A DNA stretch of 14,114 bases from Candidatus Bathyarchaeota archaeon (lineage in GTDB: Archaea; Thermoproteota; Bathyarchaeia; TCS64), in assembly GCA_016934355.1 (NCBI GenBank), contig JAFGTA010000151.1, forward strand, positions 1 through 14,114. Reading direction: 5' to 3'. Below, piece by piece: positions 1 through 7,306 of the stretch. The notes beneath the pieces are model-generated. The model was not told the DNA's origin, did no database searches, and saw nothing but the letters and a program-made list of their open reading frames with translations. Both the position numbers and the translations under genes were made by a program. How positions within the stretch are numbered: position 1 is the stretch's first letter; the number at the start of each line of letters is the position of its first letter.

Positions 1-1
1 C

Positions 2-100
2 GAGTGCAAGGAGCTCAAGCCAAGCGAGTCCGAGGAGCGGGCAAGGGAGCTCAACACGCTGCTGAAGAAGCTCTACGACAAGTACCATGTGGAAAAGTAG
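2..100 (+). CDS. 3' end of an unidentified gene (partial)
   Basis: One reading frame runs open from the left edge to a TAG at 98-100 and gives the last 32 residues of a protein that begins outside the window. The tail is rich in Glu, Lys, Arg and Leu, with Leu spacing typical of an amphipathic helix or short coiled coil, and it ends in ...KYHVEK. Codon use (GAG, AAG, CTG, CTC) matches the GC-rich genes of the window, which supports real coding. The gene converges on the minus-strand gene ending at 124, leaving only 23 bases between them. The family cannot be named from so short a piece. Confidence 0.6.
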   Translation, partial: ECKELKPSESEERARELNTLLKKLYDKYHVEK

Positions 101-123
101 CCCACAGGCTACCCATTTTCTAC

Positions 124-819
124 TTATCTGAGACGTATCTCTCTGTCTTCAGTGGACGCGACCGCTGACTTGTACTCGCCTCCGCAGTGCACCCTGAGCA
201 GAGTCTCAAGGTCCTTCAGGGCTGCCTCGACTGCTGCCCGGGGGATGGACTCGGAGCCGTCGATGAACAGAGCGGCGCCATGTGTCTCCTCGGTTATCCG
301 GGTCTCGTCGCAGTCCCTGTAGTTCCAGCGCCGCGTCAGTATCCGCGCGTCGTCTGCGTACACGGCTTCGCCCTCGTAGGTCGTCTCGGCCTTCTCCGAG
401 CGTAGAGGCGTGAAAGCCTCTCCTCCGGGGGAGATGCGGAGCCGTATGTCGCCTTCTATGTAGTCGAGGTCGAAGCCACCCATGGGTATGAGGTGCCTCA
501 CCGAGACGGCGTTGTAGGCGTCCACGGCGGTGTTGATCGCGGGGAGGACGCCGTTCTTGAGGGACCGCCTCACAAGCGCTTCGGCTGACGGCCTGTAGTC
601 GCCGGGCTTTGTGCCGAAGCTTCTGTACATGTCTCTCCACGAAGCGATGAAGGGGTGCCGTGTAGGCGTATCACCGAGTCTCCTCCCAGCCACCGAAAGC
701 GCCACTCTCTTCACGGGCTCCAGCGCGGGGTCGCTTCGCTTTATGGTGAGCCCCTCGGCGACGAGGACGCCTATGTTGACATCTGGGTAACGGTCCAGCA
801 CCTCGACTATGTACTTCAT
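124..819 (-). CDS. B3/B4 tRNA-binding-like domain protein (COG3382 type)
   Basis: The 231-residue protein resembles stand-alone proteins built on the B3/B4 domain of phenylalanyl-tRNA synthetase beta subunit, a domain linked to tRNA recognition or editing of mischarged tRNA. The visible core is a WRDMYRSFG block at about residues 61-69, followed by a region like LPAINTAVDAYNAVS (92-106) and then IPMGGFDLD (111-119), the usual order in this family. No membrane segment or signal peptide is seen, so it should be cytosolic. I chose the ATG at 819 because GGTGA (829-825) sits 5 bases before it, and a TATA-like CTTAAG near 850 would start a transcript near 824. An ATG at 831 in the same frame is the alternative (235 residues). 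It lies 56 bases downstream of the molybdoenzyme on the same strand but may have its own promoter. The exact substrate is unknown. Confidence 0.85.
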   Translation of the reverse strand: MKYIVEVLDRYPDVNIGVLVAEGLTIKRSDPALEPVKRVALSVAGRRLGDTPTRHPFIASWRDMYRSFGTKPGDYRPSAEALVRRSLKNGVLPAINTAVDAYNAVSVRHLIPMGGFDLDYIEGDIRLRISPGGEAFTPLRSEKAETTYEGEAVYADDARILTRRWNYRDCDETRITEETHGAALFIDGSESIPRAAVEAALKDLETLLRVHCGGEYKSAVASTEDREIRLR

Positions 820-844
820 CGCAGTCACCATAGTGGGAACCCGG

Positions 845-855
845 TTTCTTAAGCT
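845..855 (-). promoter_or_regulatory. TATA-like element of the B3/B4 gene
   Basis: On the minus strand a GCTTAAGAAA-type sequence is centred near 850. At the usual archaeal distance of about 26 bases it would start transcription near 824, just before the ATG at 819. It lies in the short gap after the molybdoenzyme stop codon. Confidence 0.35.
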
Positions 856-875
856 CAGCTATCGCCGTCACGGCG

Positions 876-2813
876 CTACAGGATTCTGACCCGGGTGGAG
901 TTGAACAGGGGGCCTCCGCCTATGCGCTGGGGGACGCCGGGGGTTAATGAGTTCTGGGCGTTGCCCTCGGCGTCCACGAGCTCACGCGGAGACCAGAGGA
1001 CGCCCCTGGGCACCCTGTCCGTGACCACGGCCTCCACGTTCAGTCTCCCGTGCTCGTTGACGAGGGTGAATGGGTCGCCGTCACCCAGATTGTTTACCTC
1101 GGCGTCAGTAGGGTTCACCCAGACCTGCGGGGGTATCTCGCCGTAGACGTCCCTGAACTGGGTGTGCAGGTACTTGGGGACGCTGCTACTCAGCATTATG
1201 AACTCGGCTGCGTCCACGCTGAACTCGATCTGCTCAGGGAGAGGCGACACACCGTCGCCGGCTGTGGTTGAGTAGAACTCTATCCTGCCTGTCGGCGTCT
1301 GGTACGCGTCTAAGGGTTTGCGGCGGAGCCTGAGGGCAGTACCTCTCATGAAGTCGTCAAAATCCCCATCCACGAAGGCGTCCCGAAGGGCTTCGGCTGC
1401 CTCCGTCCACGGGTCGACGTACACCCACGGCTCCTCGACCCCGACCCGCCTAGCCAGCTCCTTCATCACCCATTGCTCTGCGCGGCTCTCCCCCTCGGGC
1501 TCGATGGCCTTCGCCGCCTTCCGCGCGTAGGGGTGGGAGTCGCATAGGACTATGTCGTCCTTCTCAAGGTAGGTGGGGGCCGGCAGTACTACGTCGGCGA
1601 GGTCGCATGTCTCGGTGAGGTGGGTGTCGTGGACCACGAGGAAAACGTCGTCGCGGCGCAGCCCCTCCGCTATGCCGCGCGAATCTGGGAGCGTCAACGC
1701 GGGGTTCATGGTCTGGACGTAGACGTACTTGAACTCTCCAGCCGCGAGATGCTCACCCACTGCTATCTGGCTCACCACCTCGTGGGGCCTAGAGGTGAGG
1801 GCGCTGCCATCCATGCCGCCCACGAGGTTGTACCTGCCGCTGTTCGAGTAGTAGAAGCCCCGGTGCTCTCCGAGGAGCGCCGGGAGCAGCGACACCGCGC
1901 GGACTGACTCGGCGCCCGCCAGCCCCTTGTTGAGGCCGATGCCGATCATGAAGACGGGTGAACCGTACTCTACAAGCACCGCTCCAAGCGCCTCAACTCC
2001 CTCCCACGAGACGCCGGTGACGGTCTCGACGCGCTCGGGCGTCCACCGCAGAGCCTCAGCCCTGTACTGGTCGTAGCCGTGGGTGTGCTCCGCGATGAAA
2101 GCCTCGTCGACGTGACCCCCCGTGATCAGGTAGCGGGCCAACCCGTATGCGAGGGCGACGTCTGTGCCGGGCCTGGGGTAGAGCCAGAGGTCCGCCATGG
2201 AAGTGGACTCGCTCTCCCGGGGATCTATAACAACGATGACGGCGTCGCTCTCACGTTTCGCCCTCAGCGCCATGGCCCATATGTGGGGTGAGCTGTGCCT
2301 GGCGTTGAACCCCCAGAACACGATAACCTTCCGTCTGAGTAGGTTCTCAGGGTCGACGCCGTAGGTGAGCCCATAGTGGAGTCCGATGGCGGCGTGCCCC
2401 GAGGCGCTGCAGACGGCGTAGTCTGTCATGGTGGCGCCGAGGGCGTGCCACAGCCTTTTGCTGAACCCGCTCGTTATTAGACCCGTGTTGCCGCTGTAGT
2501 CCAGCAGCAGCACGGCGCCGGGGCCGTGGGTCTCCAGGGTGGCTTTGAGTCTCTCCGCGGCTAGGTCGAGGGCCTGGTCCCACGTGGAAAGCGTGAACCT
2601 GCCGGGCTCTTCGCCTCTGAGGTAGGGCTTGAGGACGCGGTCCATGCTGTAGACCCTGTTCGGGTCGCCGAGGGCGCGTGGGCAGGTTATGCCGGCCGTG
2701 ACGGGGTTGTCCGTGCCTCCCCGCACGGAGGTGACTACGCCGTCCTTCACCTCGACGTCGAGGAAGCAGGCGTCTGGGCAGTCGCGGGCGCACGTGGTCT
2801 TGATGGTGGTCAG
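876..2813 (-). CDS. Molybdopterin-dependent oxidoreductase with [4Fe-4S] cluster
   Basis: This is a catalytic subunit of the DMSO-reductase/BisC superfamily, 645 residues from the start chosen here. The N-terminal cluster motif is complete: C8-x3-C12-x3-C16-x27-C44. Then come the CPRALGDPNRVYSMDR segment (44-59) and a candidate Mo/W ligand in VCSASG (Cys135 or Ser136). A TETCDLADVVLPAPTYLEK block and a C-terminal molybdopterin dinucleotide-binding domain (about the last 110 residues) complete the family plan. There is no twin-arginine signal, so it should be cytoplasmic. No electron-transfer or membrane subunit is adjacent, and the substrate cannot be inferred. The start is the odd point. The frame stays open up to a TTG at 2891, but that codon lies upstream of the only good TATA-like box (about 2851-2860). 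GGGAGG at 2826-2821 lies 7 bases before a CTG at 2813, giving the family-like beginning MTTIKTTCARDCPDAC. Confidence 0.9.
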   Translation of the reverse strand: MTTIKTTCARDCPDACFLDVEVKDGVVTSVRGGTDNPVTAGITCPRALGDPNRVYSMDRVLKPYLRGEEPGRFTLSTWDQALDLAAERLKATLETHGPGAVLLLDYSGNTGLITSGFSKRLWHALGATMTDYAVCSASGHAAIGLHYGLTYGVDPENLLRRKVIVFWGFNARHSSPHIWAMALRAKRESDAVIVVIDPRESESTSMADLWLYPRPGTDVALAYGLARYLITGGHVDEAFIAEHTHGYDQYRAEALRWTPERVETVTGVSWEGVEALGAVLVEYGSPVFMIGIGLNKGLAGAESVRAVSLLPALLGEHRGFYYSNSGRYNLVGGMDGSALTSRPHEVVSQIAVGEHLAAGEFKYVYVQTMNPALTLPDSRGIAEGLRRDDVFLVVHDTHLTETCDLADVVLPAPTYLEKDDIVLCDSHPYARKAAKAIEPEGESRAEQWVMKELARRVGVEEPWVYVDPWTEAAEALRDAFVDGDFDDFMRGTALRLRRKPLDAYQTPTGRIEFYSTTAGDGVSPLPEQIEFSVDAAEFIMLSSSVPKYLHTQFRDVYGEIPPQVWVNPTDAEVNNLGDGDPFTLVNEHGRLNVEAVVTDRVPRGVLWSPRELVDAEGNAQNSLTPGVPQRIGGGPLFNSTRVRIL

Positions 2814-2820
2814 GTGTGGG

Positions 2821-2826
2821 CCTCCC
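2821..2826 (-). promoter_or_regulatory. Strong ribosome binding site placing a CTG start
   Basis: GGGAGG on the minus strand is the best Shine-Dalgarno match near the molybdoenzyme and is followed by 7 bases and then CTG. No ATG, GTG or TTG is suitably spaced, so it argues for initiation at CTG 2813 rather than at the distant TTG at 2891. Confidence 0.5.
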
Positions 2827-2849
2827 TTTGCATGTGAAGCCGCGGCGTG

Positions 2850-2861
2850 TAATAAATTTTC
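2850..2861 (-). promoter_or_regulatory. TATA-like box of the molybdoenzyme gene
   Basis: The minus strand reads AAAATTTATT here inside otherwise GC-rich DNA. A start about 26 bases downstream, near 2829, would give a leader of roughly 16 bases that just contains the GGGAGG ribosome binding site. This supports the CTG start at 2813. Confidence 0.5.
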
Positions 2862-2874
2862 ATTGATGCGGTGG

Positions 2875-2891
2875 TTGCACGTTTCCTGCAA
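2875..2891. promoter_or_regulatory. Candidate operator: TTGCA-N7-TGCAA dyad, copy 1
   Basis: This perfect inverted repeat has two 5-base arms separated by 7 bases and is followed by TATTCGA. It lies between the TATA-like box of the molybdoenzyme (about 2855, leftward) and that of guaB (about 2919, rightward), so a bound regulator could act on either gene. A second copy with the same arms, the same spacing and an extended match (TAT, then CGA) lies at 11348-11364. The regulator is unknown. Confidence 0.4.
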
Positions 2892-2912
2892 TATTCGATC
2901 CGTGTATACCCA

Positions 2913-2926
2913 AAGATATATTAAGC
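2913..2926 (+). promoter_or_regulatory. TATA-like box of guaB
   Basis: AAGATATATTAAG is the most TATA-like sequence in the divergent intergenic region. A transcript starting about 26 bases later, near 2945, would have a leader of about 18 bases. That leader contains a weak GGTG ribosome binding site (2953-2956), 6 bases before the ATG at 2963. Confidence 0.5.
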
Positions 2927-2962
2927 GCGTAAGATAGTATGGGCTTTAAAATGGTGTAAGTA

Positions 2963-4414
2963 ATGGGTTTCCGTAACAAGTTTGAGAACGCGGAAAAAGC
3001 CCTCACCTTCAACGATGTACTTCTTCTCCCCGGGTGGACCAACGTGGAGCCGAGCCAGACTGACGTCAAGACAAGGATCACTCGGAACGTCGGGACCAAC
3101 ATACCCCTCGTGGCGTCCCCCATGGACACGGTGACCGAGGCCGAGATGGCAATAGCCCTCTCCCGGGAAGGCGCCGTTGGGGTGCTCCACAGGAACTGCA
3201 GCGCCAAGGAGGAGGTCGCCATGGCGCGGAGCGTCAAGCGGGCGGAGGCCGTGATCATCAGGGACGTCGTCACAGTCGACCCTGACAGCACGGTGGAGGA
3301 TCTGTTGAAGCTCATGGAGGAGCATAACGTGAAGGGGTTCCCCGTCGTGGAGGACGGAGACCGGCTCGTGGGCATCGTCACGTGGAGGGACGTCCGCCTG
3401 GCTGAGAGCAGCCTTAGGATCAAGGACGTGATGACGGAGAGCGTCGTCACGGGCTCGGAGGATACCAGCCTGGAGGAGGCTATGAAGATTCTGCACGAGC
3501 ACAGGATAGAGAAGCTGCCCATCGTGGATGCCGAGAGGCGGGTGAAGGGCCTGATAACTATGAAGGACATCACCCTGAAGGACACGTATCAGGACGCGGT
3601 TCGGGACGAGGAGGGGCGCCTCATATGCGCCGCGGCGACGAGCCCCTTCGATCTGCCTAGGGCGAAGGCGCTGGACAAGTACGTTGATGTGCTGGTGCTG
3701 GACGTTTCCCATTTCCACAACAAGAACTGCTTCGAAGCAACCAAGAAGATACTGAAGGAGGTGGAGGCAGACGTCGTGGTGGGCAACATAGGGACCTACG
3801 AGGCGGCTGAGGATATCATCACGAAGCTGGACGGAGTCGCCGGGCTCAGGGTGGGCATCGGCAGCGGCAGCATCTGCAGCACTAGCATCGTGACGAGGGC
3901 GGGCGCGCCGACTCTTTTCGCGACGAGCAGGGTGGCTGACGCCGTGAAGAATTACGGCGCGGACCTTCCCATCATCGCGGACGGCGGCATGAGGAACCCT
4001 GGGGACGTCGCGGTGGCGATGTCTGTGGGGGCTTCATGCGCCATGATGGGTAACGTCTTCGCGGGGTGCCGTGAGAGCCCGGGCCGGCTGGTAGCCATGG
4101 AGGGCAGGTACTACAAGGAGTACTATGGCATGGGTAGTGAGAGGGCCCGTAAGAAGCGGTACGTGCAGGACAGGTACAGCCAGCCTTCGAAGTCGATAAA
4201 CGAGGGCGTCGAGGGGTGGGTGCCTTTTAGGGGCCCCGTGAAGGACATCCTCAGCGAGTTCACGGGCGGGTTGAAGGCGGCGATGGGCTACGTCGGCGCC
4301 GAGACTATCCCGGAGATGTGGGAGAAGGCTAAGCTGGCGCTCATCACTGAGCGGGGTGCTCAGGAGGCTGCGCCTCACGACATCATGCGTCCCGGTACCG
4401 GTAGGGGTCTCTAA
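2963..4414 (+). CDS. guaB: Inosine-5'-monophosphate dehydrogenase
   Basis: The enzyme oxidises IMP to XMP with NAD+, the first committed step to GMP. The 483 residues show the full plan: a TIM barrel opening with LTFNDVLLLPG (14-24), two CBS domains (about 95-150 and 153-208), and then the rest of the barrel. The catalytic cysteine is Cys305 in GSGSICST, the phosphate-binding ADGGMRNPGD follows, and the mobile flap carries an Arg-Tyr pair (probably Arg404-Tyr405) before EGVEGWVPFRG. That pair distinguishes IMP dehydrogenases from GMP reductases. The catalytic loop has GSGS where most IMP dehydrogenases have GPGS, and VSHFHNKN replaces the usual AHGHS-like stretch, so this is a divergent subtype. 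It has its own TATA-like box and a T-run after the stop. The purine genes downstream support the role. Confidence 0.93.
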   Translation: MGFRNKFENAEKALTFNDVLLLPGWTNVEPSQTDVKTRITRNVGTNIPLVASPMDTVTEAEMAIALSREGAVGVLHRNCSAKEEVAMARSVKRAEAVIIRDVVTVDPDSTVEDLLKLMEEHNVKGFPVVEDGDRLVGIVTWRDVRLAESSLRIKDVMTESVVTGSEDTSLEEAMKILHEHRIEKLPIVDAERRVKGLITMKDITLKDTYQDAVRDEEGRLICAAATSPFDLPRAKALDKYVDVLVLDVSHFHNKNCFEATKKILKEVEADVVVGNIGTYEAAEDIITKLDGVAGLRVGIGSGSICSTSIVTRAGAPTLFATSRVADAVKNYGADLPIIADGGMRNPGDVAVAMSVGASCAMMGNVFAGCRESPGRLVAMEGRYYKEYYGMGSERARKKRYVQDRYSQPSKSINEGVEGWVPFRGPVKDILSEFTGGLKAAMGYVGAETIPEMWEKAKLALITERGAQEAAPHDIMRPGTGRGL

Positions 4415-4424
4415 CCCTTTTTTC
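4415..4424 (+). terminator. T-run terminator after guaB
   Basis: A run of six T residues (4418-4423) begins four bases after the guaB stop codon, in otherwise GC-rich DNA. Archaeal termination commonly needs only such a T-tract. No hairpin is seen. Confidence 0.45.
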
Positions 4425-4431
4425 TTGGTAG

Positions 4432-4445
4432 GTTTTACATTTACA
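4432..4445 (+). promoter_or_regulatory. TATA-like region of the DUF3604 gene
   Basis: GTTTTACATTTAC is an AT-rich stretch about 35 bases before the TTG start at 4474. It would give a leader of about 9 bases. A weak AGGT (4463-4466) lies 7 bases before the start codon. Confidence 0.3.
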
Positions 4446-4473
4446 TTCGCCGTGTCTTAGCTAGGTATTTGCT

Positions 4474-6624
4474 TTGAATAGGTCTTGGCTTGGATGGGCT
4501 GAGCTTGAGCCCGGGGATGACGTGGTCGCTGGCAGCATGGCTTCTTGGAGGCTAGTCTATCACGTGGGGAGGTACGGGGTGGACGACGGAGGCAGCGTGA
4601 GGGTGGCGCGTAGGACTGTGAGCGACATGATGGCGCCGCAGCTCGCGGACCCGACTGGGCCGGGGTACACGTCGGTCGCTTCGAGCGGTGACGTTCGGCT
4701 GGACAGCCGGTTCATGAGGGGAGGCCACATCAGGCCTTTCAGCTCGGCTCTTCAGGTGACTGCGCGTGACGGCAGCCTCTGCGAGGGGGACACCGTGACC
4801 ATCGTCTACGGGGACAGGGGCAGGGGGTGCCCGGGGCTCAGGGCTCAGACGTTCAGGGAGCAGGAGCACATCTTCAAGGTGCTTGTGGACCCGTTCGGGA
4901 CGGGGAGGTACGAGGAGATCGAGGCGTCTCCCAGCGTCAGGATCATCGGTGGGCCTGCGGAGAGGCTTGAGATGTCGGCGCCTTCGATGGCGGTGTCGGG
5001 GGAGAGCTTCGAGGTGGTGGTGAAGGCTCTCGACAGCTACGGGAACAGGAGCGACGGCTACCGGGGGAAGGTGGAGTTCACGGTTGAGGGTGAGGCGCCT
5101 GAGCCTTACACGTTCACGGGGGACGATCTGGGGGCCCACAGGTTCAAGGTCGCCCTCGGCGGCGAGGGGGTGAAGGCTGTCATGGTCGCGGATGACGCGG
5201 GGCGTGAGGCAGAGTCGAACCCTGTGATGGTTCGGGGCGTGAAGCCGGAGTACACGCTGTTCTGGGGTGACATGCATGGCCAGACCAAGCAGACTGTGGG
5301 CACGGGCACCGTGGACGAGTACTTCGGCTACGTGCGGGACGTGGCGGGCATGGACTTCGGGGGCTGGCAGGGCAACGACTTCCAGATCACCAAGGAGCTG
5401 TGGGAGGAGGTGAAGGAGAAGACTAAGCTGTATACGGAGCCGGGGAGGCTGATGCTGTTCCTCGGCTACGAGTGGAGCGGTTTGACTCCGGCGGGCGGGG
5501 ACCACAACATCTACTATCTGGGGGACGACGGGCCGCTGCATAGGAGCGATCACTGGCTCATCGACGACCGGTCGGATGAGGACACGGACAGGTACCCCAT
5601 CAGCGAGCTCTGGAAAGAGTTCAGGGGCCGGGACGACGTGTTGGCCGTGGCCCACATCGGGGGCCGCCACGCCAACCTTGACTTCTGGGACGCTGAGAGG
5701 GTGCCGCTGATCGAGGTGCACAGCCACCACGGGACGTTTGAGTGGTTCCTGGAGGAGGCGATGAGGCGGGGGCTGAAGGTGGGGTTCATTGCGACGAGCG
5801 ACGACCACACGTGCAGACCTGGGCTGACGTTGACTTCGAACATGTTCACGACGAAGGGCGGGTACACGGGGGCGTACGCTAGGGGCTTGACGAAGGAGGA
5901 CCTTTGGGAGGCTTTCTGGGCGAGGCGTGTCTACGGGACCACGGGTGAACGTATCATACTGGACGTCAGGGTGGACGGTCACTTTATGGGCGAGGAGTAC
6001 GAAGCCGACGGCTCGCCGAGCATCGCCGTTTCGGTGCACGGCACGAAGCCGCTTCACGCGGTGGAGGTGATGAGGGGCACCGAGGTCGTGTACAGGCACC
6101 CGTTCGCTGAGCCGGTGGGTAACGGTAGACTCATCAAGGTGGAGTGGATGGGGGCCCGGGTAAGGAGCAGGCCGAAGCGGGTGGACTGGGGCGGCGGCCT
6201 CTTCATAGACGGCGGCAGGATAGTAGGGTTCACCGAGTACGCGTTCGACTACCTTGACCAGGGGGTGCGGCGGGTGACCAACCAGAGGCTGGAGTGGGCG
6301 AGCACCACGGGCGGGGACCCGGACGGGGTGCTGATGAAGCTGGACGCTCCTGAGAAGGCGGAGGTCACGTTCTACAGTAAGCCCATCACGTTCAGGTTCA
6401 GGCCGTCTGAGGTGGGTTACGAGCCAACGGTGTACGAGGTGGGGCCCGTGAACCAGAGGGTGAGGGTGCAGGCGATAACGGATGGGCCGCTGCCGAGGGA
6501 CCTTGAGTTCACGTACGTGGACGGGGGCCTCGGGGACGGGGTGAACCCGTACTGGGTGAAGGTGACCCAGTGCGACGGCTCCATGGCTTGGTGCAGCCCG
6601 GTGTACGCGGTGCACCGCCCCTAG
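4474..6624 (+). CDS. DUF3604 (PHP-like) putative metallohydrolase
   Basis: The 716-residue protein follows the DUF3604 plan. An N-terminal beta domain begins GWAELEPGDDVVAGS and runs through YHVGRYGVDDGGSVRVA; an Ig-like segment at about 155-255 contains VVKALDSYGNRSDGY; then comes a PHP-like catalytic domain. Its likely metal ligands are Asp266 and His268 in WGDMHG, Glu333, His344 in GGDHN, His394 in AHIGG, His416/His418/His419 in HSHHG, and Asp443/Asp444/His445 in TSDDH. PHP folds usually bind two or three metals and cleave phosphate esters, but the substrate of DUF3604 is not known to me. No signal peptide or membrane segment is visible. The start is TTG: the frame is closed by TAG at 4462-4464, and the conserved N-terminus begins before the first ATG (Met22). 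The gene sits between guaB and the purH pair, which suggests no obvious role. Confidence 0.85.
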   Translation: MNRSWLGWAELEPGDDVVAGSMASWRLVYHVGRYGVDDGGSVRVARRTVSDMMAPQLADPTGPGYTSVASSGDVRLDSRFMRGGHIRPFSSALQVTARDGSLCEGDTVTIVYGDRGRGCPGLRAQTFREQEHIFKVLVDPFGTGRYEEIEASPSVRIIGGPAERLEMSAPSMAVSGESFEVVVKALDSYGNRSDGYRGKVEFTVEGEAPEPYTFTGDDLGAHRFKVALGGEGVKAVMVADDAGREAESNPVMVRGVKPEYTLFWGDMHGQTKQTVGTGTVDEYFGYVRDVAGMDFGGWQGNDFQITKELWEEVKEKTKLYTEPGRLMLFLGYEWSGLTPAGGDHNIYYLGDDGPLHRSDHWLIDDRSDEDTDRYPISELWKEFRGRDDVLAVAHIGGRHANLDFWDAERVPLIEVHSHHGTFEWFLEEAMRRGLKVGFIATSDDHTCRPGLTLTSNMFTTKGGYTGAYARGLTKEDLWEAFWARRVYGTTGERIILDVRVDGHFMGEEYEADGSPSIAVSVHGTKPLHAVEVMRGTEVVYRHPFAEPVGNGRLIKVEWMGARVRSRPKRVDWGGGLFIDGGRIVGFTEYAFDYLDQGVRRVTNQRLEWASTTGGDPDGVLMKLDAPEKAEVTFYSKPITFRFRPSEVGYEPTVYEVGPVNQRVRVQAITDGPLPRDLEFTYVDGGLGDGVNPYWVKVTQCDGSMAWCSPVYAVHRP

Positions 6625-6640
6625 TTTATTTTGTTACGGC
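6625..6640 (+). terminator. T-rich stretch after the DUF3604 gene
   Basis: TTTATTTTGTT directly follows the stop codon and is the only T-rich stretch before the next gene. It is a plausible archaeal T-tract terminator; there is no hairpin. Confidence 0.3.
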
Positions 6641-6701
6641 AACTTTGCAGGCGCGTGTAAGGCAAACTCTTTAGCTGTTTCCTCTCTGCGTTTACCCGTA
6701 G

Positions 6702-6706
6702 GGTGA
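6702..6706 (+). promoter_or_regulatory. Ribosome binding site of the IMP cyclohydrolase gene
   Basis: GGTGA lies 6 bases before the ATG at 6713, matching the expected 3' end of archaeal 16S rRNA. A weak TATA-like CTCTTTAGC (about 6668-6676) is placed to start a transcript near 6698. Confidence 0.5.
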
Positions 6707-6712
6707 CCAGTT

Positions 6713-7306
6713 ATGGAGAGGGCGATCATCAGCGTGTACGACAAGGGCGGGCTTGAGCTGCTCGTCGGGGCGCTTGCAGAGTATGGTGTCGAGATCATTT
6801 CGAGCGGCGGCACAGCTAGGAGGATCAGGGAGATCGGCTACGACCGGCTGGTGGAGGTGAGCGAGTACACCGGGCACCCGGAGAGCCCGGGGGGCCTCGT
6901 GAAGACGCTGCACCCCAAGGTTCACGGCGGGCTGCTGCTGGACTGGGGGCGCCCTGAGCACCGGCGTTGGATGGTGGAGAACGGGGTGAAGCCCATCGAC
7001 CTCGTGGTGTCTAACCTGTACCCCTTCGAGGAGGCGGTGGCTGGAGGCGCGGGTCTCAGGGAGGCGGGTGACAACATCGACATCGGTGGGCCTACGTTGA
7101 CCCGGTCGGCTGCGAAGGCGGCGCTTCTCTATGACAGGGTGTGCATTGTGACGGCCCCGTCCCAGTACGGGGAGGTCGTTGATACGCTGAGGGAGAACGA
7201 AGGGGAGTTCACCACCGAGCTGAGGCGGCGGTACGCGCTGCTGGCCTTCGAGAGGACGGCGGGGTACGACTCCGCCATCGCGGAGTACCTGGAGATGAAT
7301 CTATGA
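6713..7306 (+). CDS. IMP cyclohydrolase (N-terminal half of PurH, separate gene)
   Basis: The enzyme closes the ring of FAICAR to give IMP, the last step of de novo purine synthesis. The 197 residues correspond to the MGS-like cyclohydrolase domain of bifunctional PurH and end where the fused protein would continue into the transformylase. Visible family blocks are ISVYDKGG (6-13), IISSGGTA (28-35), VKTLHPKVHGG (63-73), NLYPFEE (101-107), NIDIGGPTLTRSAAK (121-135) and, near the end, a TAGYDSAIAEYL segment. The ATG start follows a GGTGA ribosome binding site. The stop codon overlaps the start of the next gene (ATGA), so the two halves are almost certainly translated together. Some archaea use the unrelated PurO for this step; this gene is of the PurH type. 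Confidence 0.92.
   Translation: MERAIISVYDKGGLELLVGALAEYGVEIISSGGTARRIREIGYDRLVEVSEYTGHPESPGGLVKTLHPKVHGGLLLDWGRPEHRRWMVENGVKPIDLVVSNLYPFEEAVAGGAGLREAGDNIDIGGPTLTRSAAKAALLYDRVCIVTAPSQYGEVVDTLRENEGEFTTELRRRYALLAFERTAGYDSAIAEYLEMNL

Noticed and set aside
2875..2891. Assigning the TTGCA dyad to a molybdate regulator because of the molybdoenzyme
   Set aside because: The dyad does not resemble the known ModE half-site pattern, and the second copy lies beside a flavoprotein, so naming a regulator would be invention.
2951..2959. Tiny ATG-GTG-TAA frame just before guaB
   Set aside because: A two-codon frame is as likely by chance, and its GGTG is better explained as the guaB ribosome binding site.
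2860..3718. Two open frames of more than 240 residues antisense to guaB
   Set aside because: They overlap the guaB coding region, whose motifs are unmistakable, and show no recognisable features of their own.
4392..4401. CCGGTACCGG palindrome resembling the 11310-11326 palindrome
   Set aside because: It lies in the last codons of guaB, is shorter, lacks the flanking TT/AA, and is likely to occur by chance in GC-rich coding DNA.
4552..6615. A 687-residue open frame antisense to the DUF3604 gene
   Set aside because: It mirrors the GC-rich codon use of the sense gene. Its product is dominated by His, Pro, Arg and Val without any domain pattern, whereas the sense frame has clear family motifs.
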